Origin: a virus | Virus record (IMG/VR): IMGVR_UViG_3300005939_000045 | Location: 1-26,187 of that record | Reading direction: 5' to 3' (one strand) | DNA: 26,187 nucleotides | Shown here: one piece after another, positions 9,294-16,318 of the stretch | Numbering within the stretch: position 1 is the stretch's first letter | Layout of the letters: each line of letters starts with the position of its first letter | Program-made: the position numbers and the translations under genes | Notes under the pieces: generated by a model | Database searches by the model: none | What the model saw: the letters and a program-made list of their open reading frames with translations, nothing else | What the model was told of the DNA's origin: nothing

Positions 9294-9303
9294 AGTAATT
9301 TAT

Positions 9304-9320
9304 TTTTATTTTATATATCT
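9304..9320 (-). promoter_or_regulatory. Late-promoter-like motif driving the fibre operon
   Basis: Read on the minus strand this is AGATATATAAAATAAAA, identical over 17 bases to the copies before gp25 (16972-16988) and before the homing endonuclease (17355-17371). It ends 10 bases before the ATG at 9293. Position at the head of an operon and repetition in both orientations support a promoter; the TATA-rich core recalls T4 late promoters. No start site was measured. Confidence 0.6.
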
Positions 9321-9329
9321 ACATAGATT

Positions 9330-9354
9330 AGTTTAATGACTGGAGAATTAAACT
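9330..9354. promoter_or_regulatory. Inverted repeat between the divergent promoters
   Basis: AGTTTAAT (9330-9337) and ATTAAACT (9347-9354) form a perfect 8-base dyad around a 9-base centre, followed on the plus strand by a run of T. It sits midway between the two divergent promoter motifs. It could be an operator or a weak AT-rich terminator; the sequence alone cannot decide. Confidence 0.4.
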
Positions 9355-9390
9355 TTTTTCCGGAACTACACAAACTAACATTTACATGAA

Positions 9391-9406
9391 GGATATATAA
9401 TCTAAA
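9391..9406 (+). promoter_or_regulatory. Late-promoter-like motif variant before the S1-domain gene
   Basis: GGATATATAATCTAAA is a diverged copy of the AGATATATAAAATAAA motif, with the GATATATAA core kept. It ends 25 bases before the ATG at 9432, and it points opposite to the fibre promoter at 9304-9320. Confidence 0.45.
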
Positions 9407-9431
9407 TTATTCACTTTTAAAAATTAAAATA

Positions 9432-10664
9432 ATGTTCGAGCAAGTAAAAGATTTTAATTGGGAAATGTATGAAGACGGTTACACAGGAGCTTCTAAATTA
9501 ACACCCAATATAAAGATATTAGGATCAGACCACAAAAATAAATGCTTCTCTCGAGAGCCCTACGCCCAAAAGTTATTCGACTTATATTCGGGCCAAGATT
9601 CCAAAATAGTTAAAAAAGATTTATCCAAAGGAGATTGTGTATTAGTCTTAGACATCTTTAATATTAAAGATACTGAAATTGATTTAGAAATAGCTGGCGG
9701 ATTAACTATATCTATTGACCTTAAGAGGGAGAAGAGATTTGTACAAATGTTTGGTTATAATAACGTTGAGGAATTTACCTCACAATTAAATATCAAAGAA
9801 TATAAAGATAAATTAATCGAAGAGAATCTCATGGCATATGTCATTGAATCTAATCCAGTTAAAATATCATTATGGCAGGGTTATTTAATGAGTATCAGGC
9901 AGGAATTCATGCAGGAATTAGAAAATCCAACACAGGCATATAAATGTAAAGTAATATCAGCTAATAAAGGTGGATTCTTTGTAGAAGTTCAAGGTATTGA
10001 CGCATTTATGCCAGGGTCACTAGCCGCTGCTAATAAGATACAAGATTTCCAATCTTATGTAGGAAAAGAAGTTATTGTAATGATAGAAGACTATTTAAAG
10101 GACATGAAGTCCTTTATAGTGTCCCATAAAAAGTATATCGCCCATATACTTCCGCAAAAACTTAGAGAAATTGATTTAATGGACAAATATACCGGTACTG
10201 TAACAGGTGCTTCGAAATATGGTATCTTTATTGAATTTGGATCAGGGGAAGAATTTATATTTACTGGTTTATTGCACGTTTCTAAAATGACTGAAGAAAC
10301 CAAGGCTTTATTCAAAGCATGGCATTTTAAGCCAGGTGATCCAATCGAATTTTATGTAGGAGAGGTTACTAAAGATAATAGAGTTATATTAACTGAAGAA
10401 GATCCACAAGAAAAATTGAAGAAAATGCAGCAATTTATTTTTGATTCTAAGGATAAAATTTTAGAATCTGAAATAGCAGCAGTTATGAAATTTGGTGTAA
10501 TTGCCAATGTTGGTGATATCACTGGATTGATTCCTCTGAAAGAATTTAAGAAGCACCGAATATTTTTAAACAACTTTGTAGTCAAGGATAAGTTAAGGGT
10601 TATGTTTGACGAATATAAAGATGATAAAGTGGTCTTTCGGTTAGTAGGTAAAGAAGATATATAA
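9432..10664 (+). CDS. Protein with three S1 RNA-binding domains (ribosomal protein S1-like)
   Basis: 410 aa. Three consecutive S1-type OB folds are visible: residues about 169-234 (YKCKVISANKGGFFVEVQGIDAFMP), about 251-323 (YTGTVTGASKYGIFIEF, then TGLLHVSK and PGDPIEFYVGEV), and about 343-405 (EIAAVMKFGVIANVGDITGLIP). The GTV..(S/A)KYG.F(I/V).. pattern with a following LLHVSK is the S1 hallmark. Residues 1-165 are less conserved and include a possible degenerate S1/OB unit near 64-100 (SKGDCVLVLDIFNIKDTEI). It is shorter than cellular S1, which has up to six domains. Large phages are known to carry S1 homologues; the expected role is binding mRNA and influencing its recruitment to host ribosomes, or protecting phage RNA. 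It stands alone as a one-gene unit between its own promoter and a strong terminator. Confidence 0.8.
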   Translation: MFEQVKDFNWEMYEDGYTGASKLTPNIKILGSDHKNKCFSREPYAQKLFDLYSGQDSKIVKKDLSKGDCVLVLDIFNIKDTEIDLEIAGGLTISIDLKREKRFVQMFGYNNVEEFTSQLNIKEYKDKLIEENLMAYVIESNPVKISLWQGYLMSIRQEFMQELENPTQAYKCKVISANKGGFFVEVQGIDAFMPGSLAAANKIQDFQSYVGKEVIVMIEDYLKDMKSFIVSHKKYIAHILPQKLREIDLMDKYTGTVTGASKYGIFIEFGSGEEFIFTGLLHVSKMTEETKALFKAWHFKPGDPIEFYVGEVTKDNRVILTEEDPQEKLKKMQQFIFDSKDKILESEIAAVMKFGVIANVGDITGLIPLKEFKKHRIFLNNFVVKDKLRVMFDEYKDDKVVFRLVGKEDI

Positions 10665-10671
10665 AAAATTT

Positions 10672-10698
10672 AAAGGAGCTTTTAAAAGCTCCTTTTTT
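10672..10698 (+). terminator. Rho-independent terminator after the S1-like gene
   Basis: AAAGGAGCTTTT (10672-10683) is followed directly by its exact reverse complement AAAAGCTCCTTT (10684-10695) and a continuing T run. The GGAGC/GCTCC core gives a strong stem. It begins 7 bases after the stop codon at 10664 and ends 3 bases before the next promoter-like motif. Confidence 0.85.
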
Positions 10699-10701
10699 AT
10701 T

Positions 10702-10717
10702 GAATATATAAAATAAA
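10702..10717 (+). promoter_or_regulatory. Late-promoter-like motif heading the 10730-16914 operon
   Basis: GAATATATAAAATAAA differs from the 17-base motif only in its first bases. It lies directly after the terminator at 10672-10698 and 12 bases before the ATG at 10730. Confidence 0.55.
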
Positions 10718-10729
10718 TGTTATAACTAA

Positions 10730-12154
10730 ATGAATAAACCAAAACATTATAATTTACCAGAAGTTTTTAATAACACGAACATGGGTTATGTGTTTGAGTT
10801 TTATTCTTCAAAAGATACAAACTTTATTGTTAAAGAATTAAGTGAGTTAACTTCCAAAAGCGTAATGCTTACAAATGGGACTTCTCATTCTCCAAGTTTT
10901 GCCCGAGCTATTTTAGTAAAAGAATATGAAGGGGATAGACCTCGTTATTCTTTTCATATGGGTAGACAAAGATATGATTCAGCAATTCCGTTAATGAAAG
11001 AGGTCCTAGGGTGGATCTCAGAGACCTCTGTTTGCACTAGTGATACTTTGATGAGGGTTAATATGTCTTTTGATCATAGTCATTTAAAGACACTCCAGAG
11101 TATCTCCAGTATGAATGTTCAAAAACTTGTTCTTAAAATAGATGAGGAATTTATTTATGAGAAATTTCCATTACAAGAAGATTCACCTTATTGTATGTCA
11201 ATAAAAACATTACTCCCAGTAACAGAAGCTGTTTATGTTCCTGATTTAGTCAAGAATGTAAATTATGTTATTGGAATTCCAAAAAAGAATTTTTATGGAG
11301 TTAATTTTAAAGATCAAACCCAAGGAGTTTTAGAGTTTAATTATATTGGTGGAGATGATTATTCAGAAATGAGTAAAGAAATTTTAGAAGTTCTTCAATA
11401 TTATGTTATTAAGACTTATCAAAGTCTTAACGAAGTTGAGTTCACAAAACCTGAATTACTAGAACTTCAAACTATGACCGATGAATTTTACAAAATTCAA
11501 GAGGCTTATTATGAACCAGAAAAATTTACTGAATTATTTCCGGAGATAAAAGTTGGAATTGATATGAGAAGAGATACTCAAATGATGAAAGCTTATTGGC
11601 CAAAAATTAGAAATACTTTATTCCAGAGTGTCATAAATAATAACCTTAGAGAAGGAGAATTTAATTTAGACACAGAATATGGAGTTTATCAATTAAGAAG
11701 AGCTGATATAAACTGCACTAATCTAAAAGGATTTGATTTAGTATTATGTAATGTCCAAGGAGTTTTAGAACAATGTAACATGATATCATGTACAATAAAT
11801 AATGCAAGAATATATAATTCAAAGGTGGTTAAAGGAACTACAATTTCGGATTCTTATTTACAAAGAATGACTATAGAAAAAGAGAATACGATTAATAATT
11901 GTTTTGTTGAGAATAACTGGGAATTATTAAATTGTAATATAAATGATAGCATAATAAAATTTGCAGGTATTGGAAAATCAGCAAGAATAGATGAAAGCTC
12001 AGTACTTATAGATAGGGAAGAGAAAAACAGAGCTCCGGCAGTTGGTGTAGAGGTTGAAGAAATGAGAGATTATAAGTGGATTAAAAACCTAACCGGCAAA
12101 AAATCAGATGAACACGTATTTGGAAACGAATACATTAAAAAAAGATACATATAA
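10730..12154 (+). CDS. Possible amidoligase-like protein with C-terminal pentapeptide-like repeats
   Basis: 474 aa, not firmly recognised. The first 220 residues follow the outline of phage amidoligase-like (ATP-grasp-related) proteins: an early YVFEFY strand (residues 20-25, where the family has G-F-E-x-E), a middle segment TSDTLMRVNMSFD (about 103-115, where the family has C-G-x-H-x-H), and FYGVNFKDQTQGVLEFNYIGGDDY (about 188-211; family: AVN, then a (V/L)E(F/Y)R strand). The family's His residues are not seen, so it may be inactive or misassigned. Residues about 325-425 have short repeats spaced about five residues (ADINCTNLKGFDLVLCNVQG), resembling a pentapeptide-repeat beta-helix. First gene of its operon; one base separates its stop from the next start. 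Function unknown; a virion or cell-wall/peptide-modifying role is only a guess. Confidence 0.4.
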   Translation: MNKPKHYNLPEVFNNTNMGYVFEFYSSKDTNFIVKELSELTSKSVMLTNGTSHSPSFARAILVKEYEGDRPRYSFHMGRQRYDSAIPLMKEVLGWISETSVCTSDTLMRVNMSFDHSHLKTLQSISSMNVQKLVLKIDEEFIYEKFPLQEDSPYCMSIKTLLPVTEAVYVPDLVKNVNYVIGIPKKNFYGVNFKDQTQGVLEFNYIGGDDYSEMSKEILEVLQYYVIKTYQSLNEVEFTKPELLELQTMTDEFYKIQEAYYEPEKFTELFPEIKVGIDMRRDTQMMKAYWPKIRNTLFQSVINNNLREGEFNLDTEYGVYQLRRADINCTNLKGFDLVLCNVQGVLEQCNMISCTINNARIYNSKVVKGTTISDSYLQRMTIEKENTINNCFVENNWELLNCNINDSIIKFAGIGKSARIDESSVLIDREEKNRAPAVGVEVEEMRDYKWIKNLTGKKSDEHVFGNEYIKKRYI

Positions 12155-12155
12155 A

Positions 12156-12524
12156 ATGATATTTACAGGAAACCATGAATTACCAAGTCTTGAATTCATT
12201 GAAGATGAAGGTAGGTTAAAAATTTGGGGTAGATCAATTGCGACGGAAGCTAGAGCAGATTTTTGGCAGCCACTAATTGATAAACTAGAAGAATACCTGG
12301 AAGATCCTAGAGATATGGCTGTTACTATAGATCTGGATTATTTCGCAACATCCTCTGCAAAATCTTTGCTAGTAGTATTTAACCTATTAGCTGATAAAGC
12401 AATAATAAAAAATCGTAAAGTCATTATTAAATGGATTTATGAAGATGAAGATATGAAAGAAGCCGGAGAAGATTATATGTCAATGGTATCTAAATTAGAA
12501 TGGAAATTTATAGAAAAAGAATAA
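12156..12524 (+). CDS. SiaC-family (DUF1987) regulatory phosphoprotein homologue
   Basis: 122 aa from the ATG at 12156, which follows the previous stop by one base. A longer start at 12108 would overlap that gene by 47 bases and adds residues unlike the family. The whole protein matches the SiaC/DUF1987 pattern: LKIWGRSIATEARADFWQPL (family: GxSxPExxxxFYxPI), LEEYLEDPRDMAVTIDLDYF, ATSSAKSLL, and the signature WIYEDEDMKEAGEDY. In Pseudomonas aeruginosa SiaC, a Thr in the equivalent YFNTSS motif is phosphorylated by SiaB, and unphosphorylated SiaC activates the diguanylate cyclase SiaD. Here the Thr is kept (T65 in YFATSS). The family has an anti-sigma-antagonist-like fold. No kinase or cyclase partner lies in the window, so I infer that it acts on a host partner or was redeployed for a phage purpose. 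Confidence 0.8.
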   Translation: MIFTGNHELPSLEFIEDEGRLKIWGRSIATEARADFWQPLIDKLEEYLEDPRDMAVTIDLDYFATSSAKSLLVVFNLLADKAIIKNRKVIIKWIYEDEDMKEAGEDYMSMVSKLEWKFIEKE

Positions 12525-12525
12525 T

Positions 12526-12924
12526 ATGTCAACAAAGATTCCAAACACCGCCCAACATAATTTTACAGTAGAAGAAGGTATAGCAGCCTATAGTAAATAC
12601 CCTGCAACTAAATGGATAAAATTTGCATTTAAATATTTCTCTAAATCAACAGAGAAAGAAAATTTAAAACCAAGTAAAACCATCACAGGAATATTATTAG
12701 TACTTTTCCTTAGTGGATTTTTAGCTACAGTAATTAAATTACCAAGAGCAATCATAGGTCCTATAACATGCGCATACGCGAGTATATTATCAGTGTTAGT
12801 TCTATTTTTATTAGCAGCTACATTAGCAAATAATAGAAGAATTAAAAAAGTTATAAAAGAACTTGGATGTTCCATAGAAGAATGGAATAAATTCGTAAAT
12901 TCTCACAGAGATGAATTAAAATAA
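12526..12924 (+). CDS. Small membrane protein with two transmembrane helices
   Basis: 132 aa. Two hydrophobic helices are clear: residues about 53-71 (TITGILLVLFLSGFLATVI) and about 76-99 (IIGPITCAYASILSVLVLFL). They are followed by a basic segment (NNRRIKKVIKEL) and a short acidic/helical tail. The first 50 residues are soluble and contain several aromatic-lysine pairs (WIKFAFKYF). The ATG comes one base after the stop of the SiaC-like gene, so the two are probably co-translated, and a membrane partner or tether for that protein is conceivable. A holin cannot be excluded, but no lysin gene is nearby. No family recognised. Confidence 0.6.
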   Translation: MSTKIPNTAQHNFTVEEGIAAYSKYPATKWIKFAFKYFSKSTEKENLKPSKTITGILLVLFLSGFLATVIKLPRAIIGPITCAYASILSVLVLFLLAATLANNRRIKKVIKELGCSIEEWNKFVNSHRDELK

Positions 12925-12932
12925 AAAGTTAA

Positions 12933-13667
12933 ATGACTAAACAAGAACTTATAGATGAAGTAAAAGGTGAATTAACTGCCTCTTGTTCTCTTCCTTTTTC
13001 ACCTCCTGATAAGGAAATTACACGTATAATCGATTTAGAATCTAGATGGTTATTCAGAGAATACAGAGATGCTTTGGAAACTCGTTGGTATATCTTAGAT
13101 AAAAAATGGTATGGCACTCCAGAATGGAAAGCGACTAGAACTTTTCAATTACCTGAATGCTGTGTAGGTATTCAAGTTGTTTATGAATTGACTGGTGGCT
13201 CAAGAGTATTTGGTATTCATGACCCCGACCTTCAATTTGATAGATTAATGGCTGCTGACCTTTATTTGACTCCATTATCTTCAGATCAGATTACATATCG
13301 TACTATTCAGTGGTCATTTTGGGATTTATCAAGAGCCTTTAATCTTAGAGATATTCAAACAAAATTTAACTTAAACACTCACAGAATAGCTATACTTGGT
13401 AGAGATCCAGTTGAATCTTTATTTATTACCACAATGAATACTATTCCACACGAAGAATTTTATGATGATCCACTTGTTATTAAATGGATGATTGCAAAAG
13501 GAAAAATTTCATTAGCAAGAATTTTAGGAACTTTCAGTTATACTCTTCTTGGAAATGTTACAATTAATTATGCAGATATTAGAGCCGAAGGACAAGAAGA
13601 ATTAAAGGAGTTAAAAGAAAAGATTGCAAGCGACAATACTCCGGACTGGTTCCACATGTTCAACTAA
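12933..13667 (+). CDS. Probable virion structural (neck/head-completion type) protein
   Basis: 244 aa, soluble, no signal peptide. The C-terminal 70 residues (VIKWMIAKGKISLARILGTF, then TLLGNVTINYADIRAEGQEEL) resemble a region found in uncharacterised T4-like phage neck or structural proteins: a helix followed by a (L/P)GGV-like turn, TxNY, and a charged helix. It ends in an aromatic tail (PDWFHMFN). The middle part (residues about 60-170) is rich in Trp/Tyr and beta strands. The ATG lies 8 bases after the preceding stop with an A-rich leader. Position in a structural late operon fits, but I do not recognise the exact family. Confidence 0.4.
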   Translation: MTKQELIDEVKGELTASCSLPFSPPDKEITRIIDLESRWLFREYRDALETRWYILDKKWYGTPEWKATRTFQLPECCVGIQVVYELTGGSRVFGIHDPDLQFDRLMAADLYLTPLSSDQITYRTIQWSFWDLSRAFNLRDIQTKFNLNTHRIAILGRDPVESLFITTMNTIPHEEFYDDPLVIKWMIAKGKISLARILGTFSYTLLGNVTINYADIRAEGQEELKELKEKIASDNTPDWFHMFN

Positions 13668-13688
13668 CTAAAAATAAACTACTTAGAG

Positions 13689-15728
13689 GTGAAAGTTGTA
13701 AGAAATAAATTATTTGAAGATCCGGATCAATCATTTGCTAAAGGTGGCCAACCTTTGGATTGGTCAGTAGATTTAGCTCATCCATTTGGCGTTGGATCAA
13801 ATGGAAAAGTTGAAGTGGGACCACCAAGTACATCTCATGAAGAAGTTGGAGAAAAATCAGCTTTTGCATTTAATAATTATGAGGGAAGGATATGGCCACT
13901 GGCCGGAGTAATTGCCTTTTGGGAAGCTCCAACAAAGGGATATCTTATGGAAATTCTTCAGGAACTTATAATGCATGATGAAATATTTGTATATGAATTA
14001 GAAATGGAAGATTTTGATGATTTTCTATTTGATATTCCCAATCCTGATTTATCTGCTGATGATGAAGACTTAATAGTCACATTAAAAGAATATCCAGCTA
14101 ATCCGAAATTAAAATTATCTCATTTAAACAGACCGGAACATACAAAATCTCCGATGGATCCAACTAAGAAAACTCCTAATCAAAAGGTAACAGATAAAGT
14201 TGGTCAGAAAATAGATGATAAAAATACATGGAAGAGAAATCAACCATTTGAATCAGTAGTTAGAACATCTTTAACTGAAAGTCCAGATACAATGTGCGCT
14301 AATCCACGAATAACAGTTGGCGCATGGGGAGAATATCATGATAGTTGGCATTGTGCAACCAGGGATGAAAAAGTCGCAGCTTATAATGATGATGACGCTA
14401 GAGCTTTTGGAATAATTAATAAAGATGTCCATATGGGTAAAAAATTAGATAATGGAAGCTTTTGGATGTCAACCCCTGGTGAAACCCATTTAATAAGTGG
14501 AAGACATGATTATAAATTTGCAGGACGAATATGGCTAGGCAAAGGTCTTATCTCATTTTGGGAATACCCAAAACCCGGTGAAATGGCAAAATTTTTAGAT
14601 AAAATGGCCGAATACATGGAGAATAAACGATCATCTGAGAGTGATTTTATAAAAGATGAGAATAATAAGAAAATTTTCAACAAACCTATTAGAAACGCGT
14701 TGGATGATTTTCTTGTAGAAGTTATTGAAAAGGATGATAAAATTGTTAATGATACTAAAAATTATGATAAATCTGAAAAAGCTGTTTGGAAAACCAAAGA
14801 AGGACAGTGGGACACTTGGGGAAATGATCCTCATATTAGATTTTCTACAAAGTATATAAAACTTAAAAATTATGATAATCTTACTAGTGTTAAACAATTA
14901 GCACCAGAAGATATGGCTGGAGAACATGGTAAATCTCCTATGGATCCAACTAAGAAAAAAAGGAATGTTCCTACAGGATTTGGCTCTAAACATCCGGATG
15001 CTGAAGCAAAAGCAGAAGAAAGAAGAAACAAACCATTCGAATCCCTTATAACAGAAAGTCCTGATAAATTTGAATATGACGGAAAGGAATGGGGCGTTTT
15101 TGGATCAGGAGCCCTAGCGTTTGAAGTTGTTATAAATGATAAAACTGACGAAATTATCGATGTAAAATTCAATCCTAAAGAAGGATATCATTGTGATTTC
15201 TCAGAAACTACTAATGGACATGATAGAATATATCCAGGAAGAATATATCCCAAACCAAAAGTAATTACTTTTTGGGCATATCCCAGTTCAGATGAATTTG
15301 ATAAAATTATTAATCTGATGGAAAAATCTCTTGATCAGGATTTATGGAATAAGGGATGGAAAGTTGAAGTTTATTTAGGACAAAACAGTAAGCCAATTCA
15401 TGCAGGAGATAGACGATATGGTAACAACTATGATAGGAAATCTGATTTTAAAGAATTCATACCAATTGAACAATATATGGGTTCCCATGGGCCTCCAGCA
15501 GAAGAAAAACAAAAACATTTAATGTCTTATAAAGAAAAATTAGATCATAAAAGATCTACTGGATGGGGCAAAGGGTCCGGTTCTGATAAATATGGTAAGA
15601 AAAAACCCTTACCTTATAGACAAGCTATGCAAGCAGAAAGTTTCTATCCTGGATTAAATGAAAATCCCAACGCTACAATAGATCCAAAGGTTTGGGCAAA
15701 ATATAAAAACCCTAACGCTACTCCATAA
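13689..15728 (+). CDS. Multi-domain protein with three copies of an unknown FW(E/A)xP domain
   Basis: 679 aa of unknown function. I choose the GTG at 13689 because the frame has no ATG until about residue 86 and because KVVRNKLFEDPDQSFAKGG looks like a genuine start. Three degenerate copies of one domain follow: about 13689-14273, 14274-15050 and 15051-15656. Each contains GRI(W/Y)...(V/L)I(A/S/T)FW(E/A)(A/Y)P followed by a helix and a charged beta region. Copies 2 and 3 open with TESPD. Copies 1 and 2 end in SPMDPTKK(T/K), a lysine-rich linker, and copy 3 in RQAMQAESFYPGL. The frame then runs into TAA at 15726, only 21 residues into what looks like a fourth copy. It shares the reading frame with both neighbours. 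Residues are strongly hydrophilic with no membrane segment. Possibly an abundant virion or head-internal protein; that is a guess from the location. Confidence 0.6.
   Translation: MKVVRNKLFEDPDQSFAKGGQPLDWSVDLAHPFGVGSNGKVEVGPPSTSHEEVGEKSAFAFNNYEGRIWPLAGVIAFWEAPTKGYLMEILQELIMHDEIFVYELEMEDFDDFLFDIPNPDLSADDEDLIVTLKEYPANPKLKLSHLNRPEHTKSPMDPTKKTPNQKVTDKVGQKIDDKNTWKRNQPFESVVRTSLTESPDTMCANPRITVGAWGEYHDSWHCATRDEKVAAYNDDDARAFGIINKDVHMGKKLDNGSFWMSTPGETHLISGRHDYKFAGRIWLGKGLISFWEYPKPGEMAKFLDKMAEYMENKRSSESDFIKDENNKKIFNKPIRNALDDFLVEVIEKDDKIVNDTKNYDKSEKAVWKTKEGQWDTWGNDPHIRFSTKYIKLKNYDNLTSVKQLAPEDMAGEHGKSPMDPTKKKRNVPTGFGSKHPDAEAKAEERRNKPFESLITESPDKFEYDGKEWGVFGSGALAFEVVINDKTDEIIDVKFNPKEGYHCDFSETTNGHDRIYPGRIYPKPKVITFWAYPSSDEFDKIINLMEKSLDQDLWNKGWKVEVYLGQNSKPIHAGDRRYGNNYDRKSDFKEFIPIEQYMGSHGPPAEEKQKHLMSYKEKLDHKRSTGWGKGSGSDKYGKKKPLPYRQAMQAESFYPGLNENPNATIDPKVWAKYKNPNATP
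14148..14171 (+). repeat. SPMDPTKK linker repeat, copy 1
   Basis: Encodes SPMDPTKK at the end of domain copy 1. Nearly identical DNA recurs at 14934-14957 (SPMDPTKK), and a related version at 16188-16211 (SPMDPRKK). All lie at the same place relative to the repeated domain and are followed by basic residues. Confidence 0.7.
14934..14957 (+). repeat. SPMDPTKK linker repeat, copy 2
   Basis: Second copy, ending domain 2 and followed by KKRN, a basic low-complexity linker (to about 15035), then the NKPFESLITESPD start of domain 3. Confidence 0.7.
15618..15656 (+). repeat. RQAMQAESFYP repeat, copy 1
   Basis: Encodes RQAMQAESFYPGL at the end of domain 3. The same peptide (RQAMQAESFYPRL) is encoded at 16266-16304, at the end of domain 4, with many synonymous differences. 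This shows an old duplication that was kept at the protein level. Confidence 0.75.
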
Positions 15729-15755
15729 TCAATCAAATTTGATGAACAAGGAAAT

Positions 15756-16310
15756 GTGACATTTGGATATTATGGAGGGAAGCTATATACAAGGAAAGGA
15801 AATTCCACTCATCCTCAACTTTTCCAAATAGCCATGCACGATCCTAATAATGAATTAGATGCCAAAGAAGATAAAGAAAGAGGGAAAAATTCTGGAAGGA
15901 TTTATACTAATTACAAACTTTTAACATTTTGGGTATTTCCCAAAGACTATGAGGAACTGGAAAAAGTTATTAAAGATTTAGAAAAGAAACTAAAAATAAA
16001 TATTTTAAATGATCCGGAATGGAAAATAGAAATTCCTGCCGGAGAATTCAAAATGGCATTAGGCAAGGATTCCGGAAGTTGGGGAAGTTGGTACCCAAGA
16101 GTTGGCCAAATAGATATGATCCCTATAAAGGATTACAAAGGAGGTCATACAAGATCTGAAGAAGATATGGGACAACAACACGCATTTTCTCCTATGGATC
16201 CAAGAAAAAAGAAAAGAAAGGTTTGGAAATCAAAAGCTCCTCAAGGAATAGACAGGTTAAAAATTAGACAGGCAATGCAGGCTGAGAGTTTTTATCCTAG
16301 ACTAAAATAA
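15756..16310 (+). CDS. Fourth copy of the unknown FW domain, split from the 679-aa gene by one TAA
   Basis: 184 aa if the GTG at 15756 is used. The frame is the same as the 679-aa gene, and the nine codons between TAA (15726-15728) and this GTG also read sensibly (SIKFDEQGN). It has the complete hallmarks of the domain: GRIYTNYKLLTFWVFP, then a helix (YEELEKVIKDLEKKLKI), a charged beta region, SPMDPRKKKRK, and the same ending RQAMQAESFYPRL. The stop falls within the opening part of the domain, so this looks like one ancestral long protein (about 874 aa with one codon at the stop). Options: a recent nonsense change (for example CAA to TAA), programmed readthrough, reinitiation at this GTG or at the in-frame ATG near 15834, or a sequencing error. 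No ribosome binding site decides between them. Confidence 0.55.
   Translation: MTFGYYGGKLYTRKGNSTHPQLFQIAMHDPNNELDAKEDKERGKNSGRIYTNYKLLTFWVFPKDYEELEKVIKDLEKKLKINILNDPEWKIEIPAGEFKMALGKDSGSWGSWYPRVGQIDMIPIKDYKGGHTRSEEDMGQQHAFSPMDPRKKKRKVWKSKAPQGIDRLKIRQAMQAESFYPRLK
16188..16211 (+). repeat. SPMDPRKK linker repeat, copy 3
   Basis: Third copy of the SPMDP linker, near the end of domain 4, followed by KKRKVWKSKAPQG. See the copies at 14148-14171 and 14934-14957. Confidence 0.65.
16266..16304 (+). repeat. RQAMQAESFYP repeat, copy 2
   Basis: C-terminal end of the fourth domain copy. The protein repeat is near-perfect with 15618-15656, but codons differ at many third positions, so the duplication is not recent. 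Confidence 0.75.
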
Positions 16311-16318
16311 CAAACATC

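Noticed and set aside
12108-12155. An ATG at 12108 as the start of the SiaC-like gene
   Set aside because: It overlaps the previous gene and adds 16 residues outside the family pattern; the ATG at 12156, one base after the stop, is the natural start.
13665-13688. Readthrough of TAA at 13665 joining the neck-like protein to the repeat protein
   Set aside because: The two share a frame, but the sequences on either side are unrelated, the upstream protein has a natural-looking end, and a shared frame arises by chance one time in three.
14631-15172. Minus-strand frames inside the four-repeat protein
   Set aside because: They are Phe/Ile-rich shadows of Lys/Asp-rich coding sequence on the plus strand with no independent support.
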